Of a stretch of DNA of 64,000 nucleotides, positions 42,210-53,965 are shown piece after piece. The notes beneath the pieces are model-generated. The model saw nothing but the letters and a program-made list of their open reading frames with translations, made no database searches and was not told the DNA's origin. The stretch lies in assembly GCA_963575745.1 (NCBI GenBank), contig CAUYUJ010022515.1, forward strand, positions 493,766 to 557,765. Reading direction: 5' to 3'. Position numbers and translations under genes: made by a program. The DNA comes from Prorocentrum cordatum. Taxonomy: Eukaryota > Sar > Dinophyceae > Prorocentrales > Prorocentraceae. How positions within the stretch are numbered: position 1 is the first letter of the stretch; the number at the start of each line of letters is the position of its first letter.

Positions 42210-44020
42210 GGCACATTAAATCCGACGGTGTCCTCCTTGTGTCTAGGTCAAGTCGGGAAAGGGACCAGCTCAGGCGGGCATGCAAAGGAGAGCTCCCCCA
42301 GTACAGAATGGGGGTTGAAGACCTCCGATAAAGTCGTCCCCGCGGAGTGTAGCCAGCGGTGAGAGCGGACCTGCGCGGGCAGGCCGAAGCCGCTCCCGCC
42401 CCCTCCAGCGCGGCCCGCCTGTCTCGTCCGACTTGGGAGCGGGGGGAGGTGGGCGGGCGTGGCGAAGTGCTGAGAGCTTTTTTTGGCCCGACAGTCGAGG
42501 ACCGATCCAGAGTGCTTGAGATGGGCCGTTTTGCGATACCGAGGGCCACTTCAGCCTCCGCGGACCCCGATTTTGAGGGGGGATCCGATTTGGAGGATTA
42601 AGTGTTCGCATTGTTTTTTATGGCCAACCCAAGCCAAGCCAAGACTCTTCTGTCTCCCCCTCCTCCCCTTCCTCGTCCTTCTGTCCCTTTGCCACCTCTC
42701 CCTCGTTCTCCTCCTCCGCCGTTTCCTTTCCTGAGTGGTGAGTGAAGATGTTGTGTCTCCTGCGCGGACGGCGCGACATCTGCCAGAGAAGTTTGAACTG
42801 CGCGGTTGGCCGACATGGCGCTTGAACAAAATATTGCGCGACAGGAAGCTTGTGCGTTATTCACGCAGATGTGGGGGCCGCCTGCAAGACGCGCTCGCGC
42901 ACGCAACCGCCGTCGGCGCTCGCGTAGAACTGGCGGGCAATGGCCACGAGGGCGTCGATGCGCTCACATGAGATCGAGCCCCCTTTCAAACCTCCACGGC
43001 AAAAGTGCAGTGGTTGAAGCGTTTGAAGTTCACCCTCATGTAGCCCAGCTTGAACTGCAAGGACCACCAGGGCATTGAGAGCCGGCGCGCCTCGGCTGGG
43101 AGCCAAACAATTCAAACGGCCCCAAGGCGTTAGACGGGCACCGTCCTTGTCTACACTGGCACTCTGGCAGCCCGCAACGCGACTGCCATGTCCTGCCAAC
43201 GCCACGTGCGCTAGACCTTTCTCTGACGCAGCAGCTTCTGGAGGTTTGCGCGCATCTTCACCGCCCATGTGGACCGCGTCTGGCGACGCTTAGGCTGGCG
43301 CCGCCGCGCAAGCCTCCGAATGGCTCGGCGAAGCTCCTTCTCGGTGCGCCATCCGAAGAAACCATGAATCACGTGGGGCTTCGCAACCTTCAACGCCCTC
43401 CACGTGGGCTTCGCTCCTGAAGCGAGCGCCCTTCCAAACACCTGCCTCGAGAATTCCTGGGTGCGAGGTGAAGACGACCAGCGATCCAACGGCCTCAGGG
43501 TCGCTTCATGAGGCTGGTTGGGACTTCGTCACCGAATCCACCACCACAGCGCCTGGGCACTGGCACGCAGTGGCGGAGGGAGCTGTGTCGCAAGGGCCTT
43601 GGGCGTCGCTGGTTCCGCAGATAAGCGGCAGGCGTTGCCAGAGCAGTCGCTCAAGAAGTCCCGCCTGTCGTCAGCGAGCGGGCTGGGCAGGGGCCGCACG
43701 TTGATGATGCAGTGGGGCGGTCCACCTGTGATCGTTCATATAATGCATATCTGCGTCGCGCCCAACAGTGCCCCCCGCGTTGGAAACCCTGCTCACCGTC
43801 TGCAGAGTAGTTCCATGGTGCCAGATGATCAGCTCGGCCAATTTGTAGTTGCCATATAGCACCGACCCTGTGGGAATCGCACGCGACATGCCTGCGCCTC
43901 ATGTCCCCCGCAGGCGCGTTTTACAAACGCGTTGAAGGTGCGCAAGGCCGCCGCGCGAAACAGCTTGTTATCCGGGACAGGTTGCAAGGCCCGCGAGTAT
44001 GAGTACGAGTGCGGGAAACG
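42210..44020. other. No recognised gene; two unassigned minus-strand frames
   Basis: 42861-43268 (minus, 135 codons) and 43211-43489 (minus, 92 codons, with the basic RRAIRRLARRRQPKRRQ stretch) look moderately coding-like, but I recognise neither. Their mutual frame offset and overlap suggest one older gene with frameshifts. A small GGA tract lies at 44026-44065. Confidence 0.35.
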
Positions 44021-44159
44021 ATGCGAGGAGGAGGAGGAGGAGGAGGAAAAAATTGAGGAGGACGAGAAGAGGCCTGGCGCATGTGATTTTTCCACACGTA
44101 AAGATCTACTAAGGTAGGCCTCGATAGTGCAGCACATGGTCCCTGGCACATACATCGAT

Positions 44160-44320
44160 AGATCGGGTCCCCAACTCTCGAAACCGAGATATCGAGATAT
44201 CGAGTTCGTCGCACTCGAATCCGAGATCCCGATACGTTGGGATATCGAGATATCGAGTTCCCATTCCCCCGGTATCGAGGTATCGAGAGATCGACTTCCC
44301 AGCCCTCCCGAATGAGAGAG
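44160..44320. repeat. GATATCGAG short repeats
   Basis: At least ten occurrences of GATATCGAG, TATCGAGA or CGAGATATCG in 160 bases. The word is near-palindromic, so the region can form many alternative hairpins. Minus-strand translations (ISRYLD-type) are repeat products. Confidence 0.85.
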
Positions 44321-45290
44321 GTCGAGACATGGAGTCTGGTTGCTCCCTGGCCACTGTTCCCACAACCACTTGGCCCGCATACGATGAGCTTTTCATCCAG
44401 GGTCGTGTCCTGATGGCCCTGGGACCTCGTGGGGACCTTCAGAGGCCGAACATAGGAAAACATATACACTTAAATCTTTTGTTAAGAAACTCCCTCCCCC
44501 GAGCTGGGTCTCAGAATTTCTTAGACAAAAATAACGAATTCGCAGAAGCTGGAACCAGTTTCTCAACCTTAACCGTGATTTCCTGCAAGACGCAAGGAGG
44601 CCTGGGGACGAGGGCGAGGGGGCCGACCCTGAGATCCGACTCCGCGAAAAAAGTGCAACATTGCGAAAAGCACGATCGGAACTCAGCAGGCGGCCCCACA
44701 TTTCACAGTATTTGTGCCTGTCTTCCCACCGCTGCGTGCTGAGGTCCTTCTGTGTGTGTTGCCGTTTGTTGTGCGCCATCCTGATGCAACGATCCCAGTT
44801 GATCTAACTGTGCCCAAAGTAGAGAGGGGGAGTACACGCGGAGGGGGGACGAGGAGGAGGAGGAGGGGAGACGAGGAGGGAGGATGGACGAGTAGGAGGA
44901 AGAGGGGGCCGATCGGAGGACAAGGACCCAGACCCCCGAAGTCATGATTTTTCCCACAGCGTCGACCCCCAGAGGTCTCGACTCAATCCCCACGGCCAGC
45001 TTCTCATCCAGAGTGGTTTTTGACGGCCCCGAGGCCCAGCTGGGGCCCCAAGAGGCCCACTCACTCACTCACTCACTCATGCCATGCGCCGGAGCGCGTG
45101 GGCGGGAGCGGCGGCACTACGGCGGTCGCATAAATCACAACGTGCGCGGCAGCAGGAGGAGGAGCAGGAGGAAGGAGGGAAGACAACCGGCCGGCCCCAA
45201 GAGGCCGAAAACAGCAAAAACCTTCCGCCATGATTTTCTCACGACTCGAGGGGTTCTGGGGGGGGCGAGGGGGCCGATCGCGGGGCACGG
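44321..45290. other. No recognised gene
   Basis: Contains two similar words (GAGCTTTTCATCCAGGGTCG near 44388 and AGCTTCTCATCCAGAGTGG near 44998), each followed by a TGG/GACGGCCC stretch, and a (CACT)5 run at about 45060-45079. Nothing coding is recognised. Confidence 0.5.
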
Positions 45291-45295
45291 ACGCA

Positions 45296-45455
45296 GGAGG
45301 AGGAGGAGGAGGAGGAGGAGGAGGAGGAGGAGGAGGAGGAGGAGGAGGAGGAGGAAGAGGAGGAGGAGGAGGAGGAGGAGGGAGGCGGGAGGAGGGAGGA
45401 GGAGGAGGAGGAGGAAAAGGAGGAGAAGGAGGAGGAAGAGGAGGAGGAGGCCGAT
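45296..45455. repeat. (GGA)n tract
   Basis: GGA repeats with AAG interruptions; both flanks contain GGGGCCGATCG- or GGCCGATCGGAGGAC-type words. Followed at 45500-45745 by spaced CTTCTGAGAAG / AGAAGGC palindromic words. Confidence 0.9.
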
Positions 45456-46069
45456 CGGAGGACGCCGTGCCTTCCCGGAGCCCGCCCCCCTGGCGGAGGC
45501 CTCCCAGGCCTTCTGAGAAGTCGCCTAAGCGCTCCCCGAAGACGCAGAAGGCTCCTCAGAAGGCCGGAGGGCTTCTGAAAGGCCCCGCCGCCTTCTGAGA
45601 GGGCCTTCTTTCTCTGCCGGCCACGCGCAGAAGGGGGTCAGGGAGGGGGGAAGCCTCCTTAGAAGCACCCCTGCCTCGTGGAAGGCGCGGGCCCTGCGTG
45701 TAGATGTAAGGCGCGCGCCTGCTAAGAAGCGTCATCCTTCTGAGAAGCCTTCCCCCCTCGCCCTGCCCCCTTGTGCGCGCCGCCAACTCTCACTCCCCCC
45801 GCTCGCTCGCCGCCGAGACGTAGCAGGAGGTGAGCGTTTTCTGATTAATTGTTTTGCCGATCGGCGCGGGCCCTCGCACCACCCCCACACCCATGGAGTA
45901 GATCTTGGCTGTTTTTGGCGCCTGTCTCAAGCGGAGGGGGGTCACCGTTGCAGACAGTCGCGCTCAGCAGATGTCTGGATTCCGCCCAGGGTCGAAACGC
46001 CGAATCAGACGGCTCAAGAGGGGCTCTGGTTTCCAGGCCGCTCCTCAGAGTTCTGTGTCGGGGAGCCTG

Positions 46070-46215
46070 CTGCTCCTCCTCCTCCTCCTCCTCCTCCTCC
46101 TCCTCCTCCTCTCCTCCTCCTCCTCCACCTCCTCCCTCCTCCTCCTCCTCCTCTCCTCCTCCTCTCCTCCTCCTCCTCCTCCTCCTCCTCCTCCTCCTCC
46201 TCCTCCTCCCCCTCT
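46070..46215. repeat. (CTC)n tract
   Basis: CTC repeats with occasional CTCT breaks. Flanks show no gene; 46216-46985 holds nothing recognisable. Confidence 0.92.
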
Positions 46216-46984
46216 GAGGGGGGGCCGCGCCGTGGCCGGGAGAGCGCGCTTCGTTTCCTGCCTGGCCTGTCCTCTTGGCACTGCGACGGCTGCCGTGCTG
46301 GCTCGCTCGTGCCCCGCGCGTTCCGTCCAGCATCGGTCGAACAGATCGGGGGTGGACAGAACCCCCAACAGTGACACGTCGATTAGTGAATTGTGCGTCT
46401 TCGGTTCTCGAGAGGGCGCCGTGGCCGTTATTTTCCAGGCTTGCGCCCGCCAGGTTTGGGCCTCAGGTCGTTTTCACTAAACCACGTTTTACTAAAGGGG
46501 GGTCTGTCCATCCCCGAACATATTGGCTCGCTCACGAGGGCCGATCGGATGGGGGGCCACATGCGAACCCTACCCCTCCCCCTCAGAAATCATGGGCGTA
46601 GGGGTACAGTCGGGGCGCTGAAGAAGGAACCCTTTGCGTTGGGGAGGGGCTCGGTGTTCCTTAATTGCTCCACACCTTGCCTGAGGTTTTCCTTCAGTTT
46701 TCGATGGGAAGCCGAAGTTTAACTTATGGAGCAAAAGGGGCCTCGTTCCCTCATTCAGGGTGCCTCGGGCCAACGCCTCGACTGTAGGGTTCTCATGTGG
46801 CCCCCTATCGGAGGACGCTGTGGCTTCCCAGAGCGCGCCCCCCCCCCCCCCCCGGGCGGGGAGGCATCGCCGCGGGCGGCGCCGCCCTCGCGGAGCACCG
46901 CCGCGAGAGCGCGACGGACGCCGACCGCCTCCGGCGGCAGCTGCAGGAGCCCGGCGGCGGCGGCCCCCCAGTGGTGCCCAGATG

Positions 46985-47105
46985 TTCAGCTCCTCCTTCC
47001 CTCCCCCTTCCCTCCCTCATTCCCTCCCTCCTTCTCTCCCTCGTTCCCTCCCTCCTTCCCTCCCTCCTCCTCCCTCCTCCCTCCTGCTCTTCCTCCTCCT
47101 TGCCT
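46985..47105. repeat. CCCT/CCTC tract
   Basis: Pyrimidine-only CCCTCCTTCCCTC-like sequence for about 115 bases. Confidence 0.85.
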
Positions 47106-47133
47106 TCTCGGCCTTTTTGCTGTGGTCAAGTGT

Positions 47134-47752
47134 AGTGTCTGCTCTTATAAGTGTGACAACTGATATGTCTCCAACTGGAGACTTGATTGCTCCTCCTCCT
47201 CCTCCTCCTCCGCCTCCTCCCTTCAGCTAGCCCGACTTAAAGGTTCTAGCCTGTAGCGTTCTCGAGCCAATGTGCGAAACAAGTCACGAAGAGCGTACGA
47301 CTCGGGGCAAGATGTACCTGGCGGGCGCCGCGGAAAATTAAGGGAAATAACGCCAAGACGAGAATAGTAAAAAGAGTAGGCGCCCGCCAGGTACTAGAGG
47401 TCTGCACTAACCTTAGTACGGTAATAGCTCAGCCAAATTCTTTTAGTGTCTGCTCTTATAAGTGTGACAACTGATATGTCGCCAACTGGAGACTTGATTG
47501 CTCCTCCTCCTCCTCCTCCTCCGCCTCCTCCCTTCAGCTAGCCCGACTTAAAGGTTCTAGCCTGTAGCGTTCTCGAGCCAATGTGCGAAACAAGTCACGA
47601 AGAGCGTACGACTCGGGGCAAGATGTACCTGGCGGGCGCCGCGGAAAATTAAGGGAAATAACGCCAAGACGAGAATAGTAAAAAGAGTAGGCGCCCGCCA
47701 GGTACTAGAGGTCTGCACTAACCTTAGTACGGTAATAGCTCAGCCAAATTCT
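47134..47752. repeat. 311-bp tandem duplication carrying a TIR element
   Basis: 47134-47444 and 47445-47752 are near identical (offset exactly 311). Each copy includes a short TCC tract and an inverted-repeat element: arms GTACCTGGCGGGCGCC and GGCGCCCGCCAGGTAC at 47314-47329 and 47379-47394, repeated at 47625-47640 and 47690-47705. Arms are perfect over 16 bases, loop 49 bases. Confidence 0.95.
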
Positions 47753-47959
47753 GTATTGGTAGTGCCGCCTCGGAAGGCAAGGTGCAGAAAAAGAAAACAC
47801 ATGGGATAGTGATGCAGAAGCGAGAGGCGAGATTGGATGTAGCGGTCCCAGGGTTGCTGCCCAGGGTGGTTCAAGGTTGATCCCAAACCGTAGGTATATC
47901 CGTTCGGACCCCCATACATCACAGTAAGTCATGCTCGAACCTTCCCCTGGTGGATCACC

Positions 47960-49330
47960 GAGTCCTTAAAAGTGAAGATGTGCTGCTCTGGAGCAGGCAA
48001 AGATAGTGCGCAGTTTGTGGCTGCCCTGAGGATACGAGTAAAAGATGTGCTGCTATTATTTAGCAGGCAAAATGTGAAGTAGGCTGGCCTGAGTAGGCTG
48101 GCGTACAGAAGCAGAGTAAACATACAATTATTGGGTTGCTGCCGTATTTGTTCGGCTCCTCGTGGGGAGTCCTCTTCACCGCTTCAGTTCCTAGGGGGGG
48201 TCCCCCGTGACTGCTGCCACCAGTGTGGCTTTGCTCCCCCTGAGCAGAAGTGTGCAGTTCTTGGGCTGCTAACCTTCGTCGGCAAGTCCATCCCTCCCAT
48301 CTTCTATGTAACCCATCCACCATCCAACTCCAGTTCACTTTCTGTGGGCAGCGGTCTGGCTGCTCTCCTGTCCACGTAGGACATGCTGGGTAGTCGAAGG
48401 CCAGACTGTCAGATTGGATTTGGCCCCAAGGGCCAATTTGGCCTGGCCTGACGATTTGGGTGATTCGCCAGACTGGATTCGCGTTGGCTCCCTCGCCAGA
48501 TTGCCCCCGTTCGCCAGATTGGGCCTGCCAGATTGGCGCCTGATTGGCTTCGACTACCCAGACATGAAAAACGGAATCAAACCTGTATGCAATTCTTGGG
48601 CTGCTGCTCTTGGTGGGAGGGGTGAGGAAGGACTTGGAAGGAATGATATAAGCTGCGGAACAGGCGAGGGGTGTGCAATTATTGGGCTGCTACCCTTAGG
48701 CTTAGAAGCTAAGTGCTGCAGTGAGGTAGCAGGCAAACAAACATGAATAGTACATAAGCGCTGCTATTGAGTACCAGGCGCGATCATTAAGTATAGTGAG
48801 CTTGAACGTGCAGAGCAAAAACGGCAAGTGTGAGTATTGTAGGTTGGCTTGTGTAGACTGGCCTGTAGGCGTTCAGCTGGGCTATTATGTGGGCAGCGCA
48901 GCGGTCTGGCTGCTCTCTGGCTGCAAGTGACAGAAAGAGATGCAAGAGGGTTACAAGTCTTGGGCTGCTACCCTTGGTGCGCGGGGCGGGGGGGGGGACA
49001 TGTATGAGAAGAGGAACGGCAGTAGGATGAGGCGCATGCACAGGTAGGGTACAATACTTGGACTGTTGCCCTGCGGCTAAAAGTAACAAGATGCTGCTTT
49101 TGAGTAGCAGGCAAACAAGGACGTACAGTGAGCCGAAACGTGCAGAGGCGAGGCGGCAATTATGAATGCTGTAGGCTGGCCTGTGTAGGCTGGCCTAGCT
49201 GGGCTGTTCTGTGGGCAGCGGTCTGGCTGCTCTGTGTCCACATGTGGCAGAAACAAGAGACAAGCAGGTTGCACGTCTTGGGCTGCTACCTTTGGTGTGG
49301 GGGGCGGGGGAGGAACGAGTATGAATACTA
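47960..49330. repeat. Degenerate ~300-bp repeats
   Basis: Copies near 48040-48260, 48590-48720, 48760-48990 and 49080-49290 share, in order, GTGCTGC..TAGCAGGCAAAC, GTAGGCTGGCCTG, GGGCAGCGGTCTGGCTGCTC and CTTGGGCTGCTACCCTT. Copies are partial and diverged. A small TIR element is inserted at 48386-48561. 49380-49916 shows nothing recognisable. Confidence 0.75.
48386..48561. mobile_element. 176-bp MITE-like element with ACATG target duplication
   Basis: Begins CTGGGTAGTCGAAG and ends with its reverse complement CTTCGACTACCCAG. The similarity continues inward with one indel (GCCA). Direct ACATG flanks it at 48381-48385 and 48562-48566. The interior repeats GCCAGATTGG-like words five times. TIR plus 5-bp target duplication is the signature of a non-autonomous DNA transposon; the superfamily is not determined. 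Confidence 0.85.
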
Positions 49331-49916
49331 GAAGTATGACCGCAGAGAAGAGGCCGAGCACAGCAAGCAGCAATGACGGGAGATAAAGGCGGGAGTATGG
49401 GTTGCGGGCAACCGAACGAGAAGAGTACCGAAACCTTAAACATCCAGGGGAAGTTCAGGATGTCGATAGTCCGCAGCAGTCGGTAGGGTGCGGCCCATAG
49501 GGGGGAGGGGTCCAAATTAAGCAGCTTGGTGGGTCAGCTGACCTGTTCAAGCAGGGGCAGGGTAGGCGACGGGAGTGGAAGACGACACGGCCGCAGGAGT
49601 GGGGCTAGCCTATGTGGGTTGCTTGTTAATGCAAGTACGGTGTGCTGCGTGGGCTTGGCTTGCTGACGTTGAAGTGTCGCGGCTGCGCATCTGCTAAAAG
49701 TGGGGCCGCGTCCTGAAACGGTGACCCCAACGGTAAACTGGAAAGGGTGAGTCTGCCGTGTATGTTATATGAAAGAGGGAGTGTCACGCCTTGGATGGGG
49801 GCCCAACGGTAACTAGGCACGGCTGGGCTTGTAAAACAGAAGAAGGGCATCTTGTATGACATGGGGCCCCACATGTGGTTTAGCAATTCGTGGGCTGCGG
49901 CCACGGGCTTGTGCGG

Positions 49917-51780
49917 TTAATCCCACACCGACGGGATTGTTGAAGGATCCCAAGAAGCCACCAGGCGTGCCAGAAAGACAGGAGAAGGGATGTCAGCATC
50001 AGTGAAGTAATCGACTGAGAAGTAGACAGGGGTGGTGTCGACCACGATGCGTGCGTTGAGCTGTCTGGTCATGGCTACGTACCAGAAACAGAAGGAGAGG
50101 TGAGGACAGTAGAATACGTTCTGCGGCAATTGACGCACTGCAGGTGCGTGTGGTGAATGTCGAGGTGCGCTGCGGTGGTCAGTGTGCACTTCGTCTGCTC
50201 CGCGGCCACCGCCTTCGTAGCCCATTAGCTGTGGCTTGGGTGGTGCCTTGTAGAGTCTCACCATCGGCTTGGGCGGTGGCCCTTTGTAGGGTACATATGG
50301 AAGGTAGTTGTTGCGGGGGCTGTCGAGGAAGTGCTCGTACCACGTCTGATTGATGTGAACGGAGCGTGTAGATATAGCTGTAGAAGGTTGGGTCTCCTGT
50401 GTTACGTACGAAGATGACGCGGTGATTGTAGATGAGTGTGTGTTGGTCGCCTCGTATCGCTGCCGCGTTGTGTGCTGCGATTGCGTTTGTTGCGTGGGTT
50501 TGGGGGTAGCCTTGTGACGCGGCGTAGGTCTGGTGCGCCATGGTGTTTTTCTGTACCTCCTGTACCCAGCGCTGTGTCATGATTCCGCCGGGTGGTGAGT
50601 AGATACTGGTATCTGGAGTACGGGTGGTGGTGGTTGCGCTGGTATGGCGAATCTCATGGTAGGAGGCCACTTGGAGATCGCTTTCGTGTGCGGGGTGTGA
50701 GGTTGTTTGTTGGTTGCGTAGGTGGAAGAGGCGGTGGTGGCTTGGCTGGTAAGGTGTTGGTGGTCGGGGTTGGTGACGCAGGGGCAGTGGTTTGGTTAAG
50801 CTGGTGTGTTGGCGTAAGGTTGAGGTTGAGGTCGTGTTGTGACACTGGTGTAGTTGCTTGTGGTGTGGTGTAGTGTGTGGTGGGGAGTGGTGGTGCCTTC
50901 TTAACAAGTAATTTTGGCTTGGTGGTTGGGGGTGTGGTTGGTGCTGCTGGTCTGCCGGCAGGCTCCTCTTCGGTCTGAGCTACGGACATGGTCCATTGTG
51001 GTGGCAATATGGGTGCTCGTTTCTTGGGCAGTGGGGCTTGTTTGTTTGGTGGTGGTACAGTGGGTGGCGGTGGTCTGTCGTGTTGGTTGTCTTCCGTTTG
51101 TGTTTGCTCCTCGCTGGTGCTGTCGCTGTCGGTTAGTGTCGTGGGCTTGCTGGTGCTAGTAGTGATGGTCGGGTTGCATATGCGTTGGGCTAGTGTTGCG
51201 GTGTCCCGTATGTTGACCGCCCAGTCACGCTTCATGCGGTTGTCGTTGCTGTGACAGGTGTTGAGCCATTGCGGCGCCACTTCTTGTATTGCCGCAGGTG
51301 GGTGGTGCGTGTCCTCCTGACAGGAGTGCCTGAAAGTGCTGGCTTGTCGCTGCAACTTGAAGTCGGATTGCTGCGTTGTTGCGGCGGTGGGCCGCGAATG
51401 CATGTATATCGTTGTTGCAACGGGTGGACGTCAGATGCCTGGGTGGTTTAGCCATGGGTAGGTGTGTGTCCGTCTGGACTGCGTCTTTGAGTTTGATCCT
51501 CCTGGTTGTGGTTGTCGGTGGTCGAGTGAAGGTTGATAGTGGCGTTGCTCGTGGGTATGGTCGTAGATGCGGATGTGTCAGGTGCTGAGCGCCGTCCTGG
51601 CGTGCGAACATCTCGTTGTTGTATTTGTTCAGGTATTCATGTCGTCCAGGTGAACGTAGGTCGTCGTTGGGAAACCTGTATGAGTGGGTGATAGGCTGCT
51701 CGTGGTAGTAGACTGCGTAGTGCCATCTGTCGTCATCGTAGCCGTCGATGCCGTTGGCGTGGTAGCAGTGTGCTGTCCAT
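49917..51780 (-). pseudogene. Unrecognised A/C-rich minus-strand coding sequence
   Basis: Protein-like sequence continues across three or four frames: DDDRWHYAVYYHEQPITHSY and HEYLNKYNNEMFARQDG (about 51600-51730), QEVAPQWLNTCHSNDNRMKR and a Pro/Thr-rich, Lys-rich linker (51290-50680). Then come MTQRWVQEVQKNTMAHQTYA, DPTFYSYIYTLRS, and after a shift near 50370 NQTWYEHFLDSPRNNYLPYV. It ends FYCPHLSFCFWYVAMTRQL and YFSVDYFTDADIPS, with a stop at 49917-49919. Tyr/Trp/Phe-containing stretches are unlike repeat translations. Total about 600 residues. No family recognised; it may be a retroelement structural or host gene remnant. Confidence 0.5.
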
Positions 51781-51785
51781 CCGCT

Positions 51786-51838
51786 CGGGCCCTCCTCCTC
51801 CTCCTCCTCCCCCTCCTCCTCCTCCTTCCCCTTCTTCC
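51786..51838. repeat. (TCC)n tract
   Basis: Short TCC tract between the minus-strand coding remnant and the LINE endonuclease, so both may abut at an insertion site. Confidence 0.85.
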
Positions 51839-51954
51839 CTAGGTGGCCCAGGCATGGCGCGACAGCGCGCGCCGCCCTTGAAGCGGCCAACCCCGCGCCT
51901 GTCCGCGGGGCTTCTCCCCGCGCAGCTCGCAGGCCCGGCGGCGGCAGCGCCGCG

Positions 51955-52777
51955 GTGCCAGCGAGCCCGCTCATATTGACGTTGCAGAACCCGCAGTGCG
52001 CCAACGCACGCAGCAGACTGTTCGACATTGCACATGAGCTAGGGCGGAAGGACATCATCGCGCTCGTGGGCGCCCAGCTCAAGAGCCGCGGCGGGGTCGC
52101 CGGGAGCGCGAAGATTGTTGGCGCGCAGTCCTGCATCGAGGCAGGATATTCGCATGGTCAGTTCACTACTAAGAGTTGTGGAATTACATTATTGCTCAGG
52201 CGTGGAAGGTTTCCTATCCAAGAGCATTCGAGGCGTGGTCCCGCCCTCGCAATCGCCTCTATGGGGCTCCGATACGGCATCATCGCAGCGCACTTCCCTC
52301 TTCGAGAGACGTCATCGGGCAGCAGGCAGTACCGCAAGAGAACAGTGGAGCAGTTGCTGACATGGATATCGGAGGCGATGGCGGTTGTCAGGGAGAGAGG
52401 GGCTGTCCCAGCCGCGAAGGTGGATTTTAACGGCGAGCTGCCACGTAGCCCACAGGATCGAGTTCAGGCATTCACGGCACGGGGCGCATCACGCTCTCAT
52501 CATCGAGGTTCAGACCATATCTGGCTGGACGGGGGCTCTCCGAGCGTTTGCACGCATGTCGCTGAGCCGCCGACGTGCGTTGGAGAAAAAAGACCATCGT
52601 GCATTGACCACGCGCGCATCCTTGGCGAGATGTTGCAGACAGTTAGTTGAACGGATCCAGATTATTTCGTCGGCGGCGAGGAGATTGCAGCTGATGAAGA
52701 CTCGAGAACCTCGAGACCATAGACCTGTGCTGATATTCCCCAACCATCCTGTGTTGTCGGGTCTTGGTTTTGAATAG
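51955..52777 (+). pseudogene. LINE APE-type endonuclease domain, frameshifted
   Basis: Opens PASPLILTLQNPQCANARSR and FDIAHELGRKDIIALVGAQL, then CGITLLLRRGRFPI, YGIIAAHFPL and VDFNGELPR (Asp codon 52423-52425, Asn 52429-52431). After CIDHARILGEML a stop ends the frame at about 52650. The last catalytic motif, REPRDHRPVLI, with Asp at 52715-52717 and His at 52718-52720, lies in another frame. This is the endonuclease/exonuclease/phosphatase fold that nicks target DNA for LINE integration. No RT follows directly; an 88-bp minisatellite begins about 60 bases on. Confidence 0.78.
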
Positions 52778-52839
52778 ACAGCTCCCCGCGTCGCCCCCCC
52801 CCGCTGCCCCCCCCTCCCCCATTCCTTGCTTCTGCTCTC

Positions 52840-53965
52840 CGCATGCCCGTCCCGTTATGGCACGCCCCTCGCGCGGTTCGCGGCCCCATCGGGTGCTCCA
52901 CCGAAGGCCCCAGTGGCTGGGTCCGCATGGCACACCCGCTCATTTCGGCCCCCCCCCCCCCACGAGGATCGTGGCCCCATAGGGGGCCCCACCGAAGGCC
53001 CCAGCGGCAGGGCCCGCATGCGCCGCCCCGCCCATTTCGGCACACACCCCACGAGGGTCGTGGCCCCATAGGGAACCCCACCGAAGGCCCCAGCGGCAGG
53101 GCCCGCATGCGCCGCCCCGCCCATTTCCGCACACCCTTCACGAGGAGCGAGTTCCACCGAAGGCCCCGGCAACATGGTCCGCACGCGCCCCCCCCGCCCA
53201 TTTCGGCGCGCCCCTCGCGAGGATCCTGGCCCCGCAGGGAGCTCCGCCGAAGGCCCCAGCGGCAGGGTCCGCGCGCGTCGCCCCGCCCATGTCGGCTCGG
53301 CGCGCCCATCGCGAGGATCGCGGCCACAGGAGCTCCACCAAAGGCCCCAGCGGCAGGGCCCGCATGCGACCCCCCGCCCATTTCGGCACGCTTTTCACGA
53401 AGATCGTGGCCCCACAGGGAGCTCCACCAAAGGCCCCGGCGGCGGGGTCTGCACGCGCCCCCCTGCCCATTTCGGCGCCCCCTCGCGAGGATCGTGGCCC
53501 CGTAGGTAGCCCCGCCGACGGCCCCAGCAGCAGGTTTCGCACGCGCCCCGCAGCCCACGCAGGCATACCCCTCACGAGGATCGCGGCCACATAGGGAGCT
53601 CCACCGAAGGCCCCGGCGGCGGGGTCCGCACGCGCCCCCCCCGCCCATTTCGGCGCGCCCTTCGCGACGATCGCGGCCGCGTGGGGAGCGCCACCGAAGG
53701 CCCCCGCGGCTGGGCCCGCGCGCGCCCCCTTGCCCATTTCGGCGCCCCCTCGTGAGGATCGTGGCCCCATAGGTAGCCCCGCCGACGGCCCCAGCGGCAG
53801 GTTCGGCGCGCGCCCCCCTGTTCGTTTCAGCGCGCCCCCCCACGTGGATCGCGCCCCCACGGGGAGCTCCACCGAAGGCCCCCGCGACAGGGCCCGGGCG
53901 CGCCCCCCCGCCCATTTCGGCGCGCCCCTCGCGAGGATCGCGGCCCCGTAGGGAGCTCCACCGAG
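52840..53965. repeat. 88-bp GC-rich minisatellite, ~12 units
   Basis: GGCCCCATAGGG-type words recur at 52973, 53062, 53228, 53322, 53408 and 53496 (spacings of 86-94 bases, or twice that where one unit is degenerate). Each unit has CCACCGAAGGCCCC, GGGTCCGCACGCG, CCCATTTCGGCGCG and CACGAGGATCG. Long open frames exist on both strands (441 codons on the minus strand), but the period is not a multiple of three and peptides change frame between units. Confidence 0.93.
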
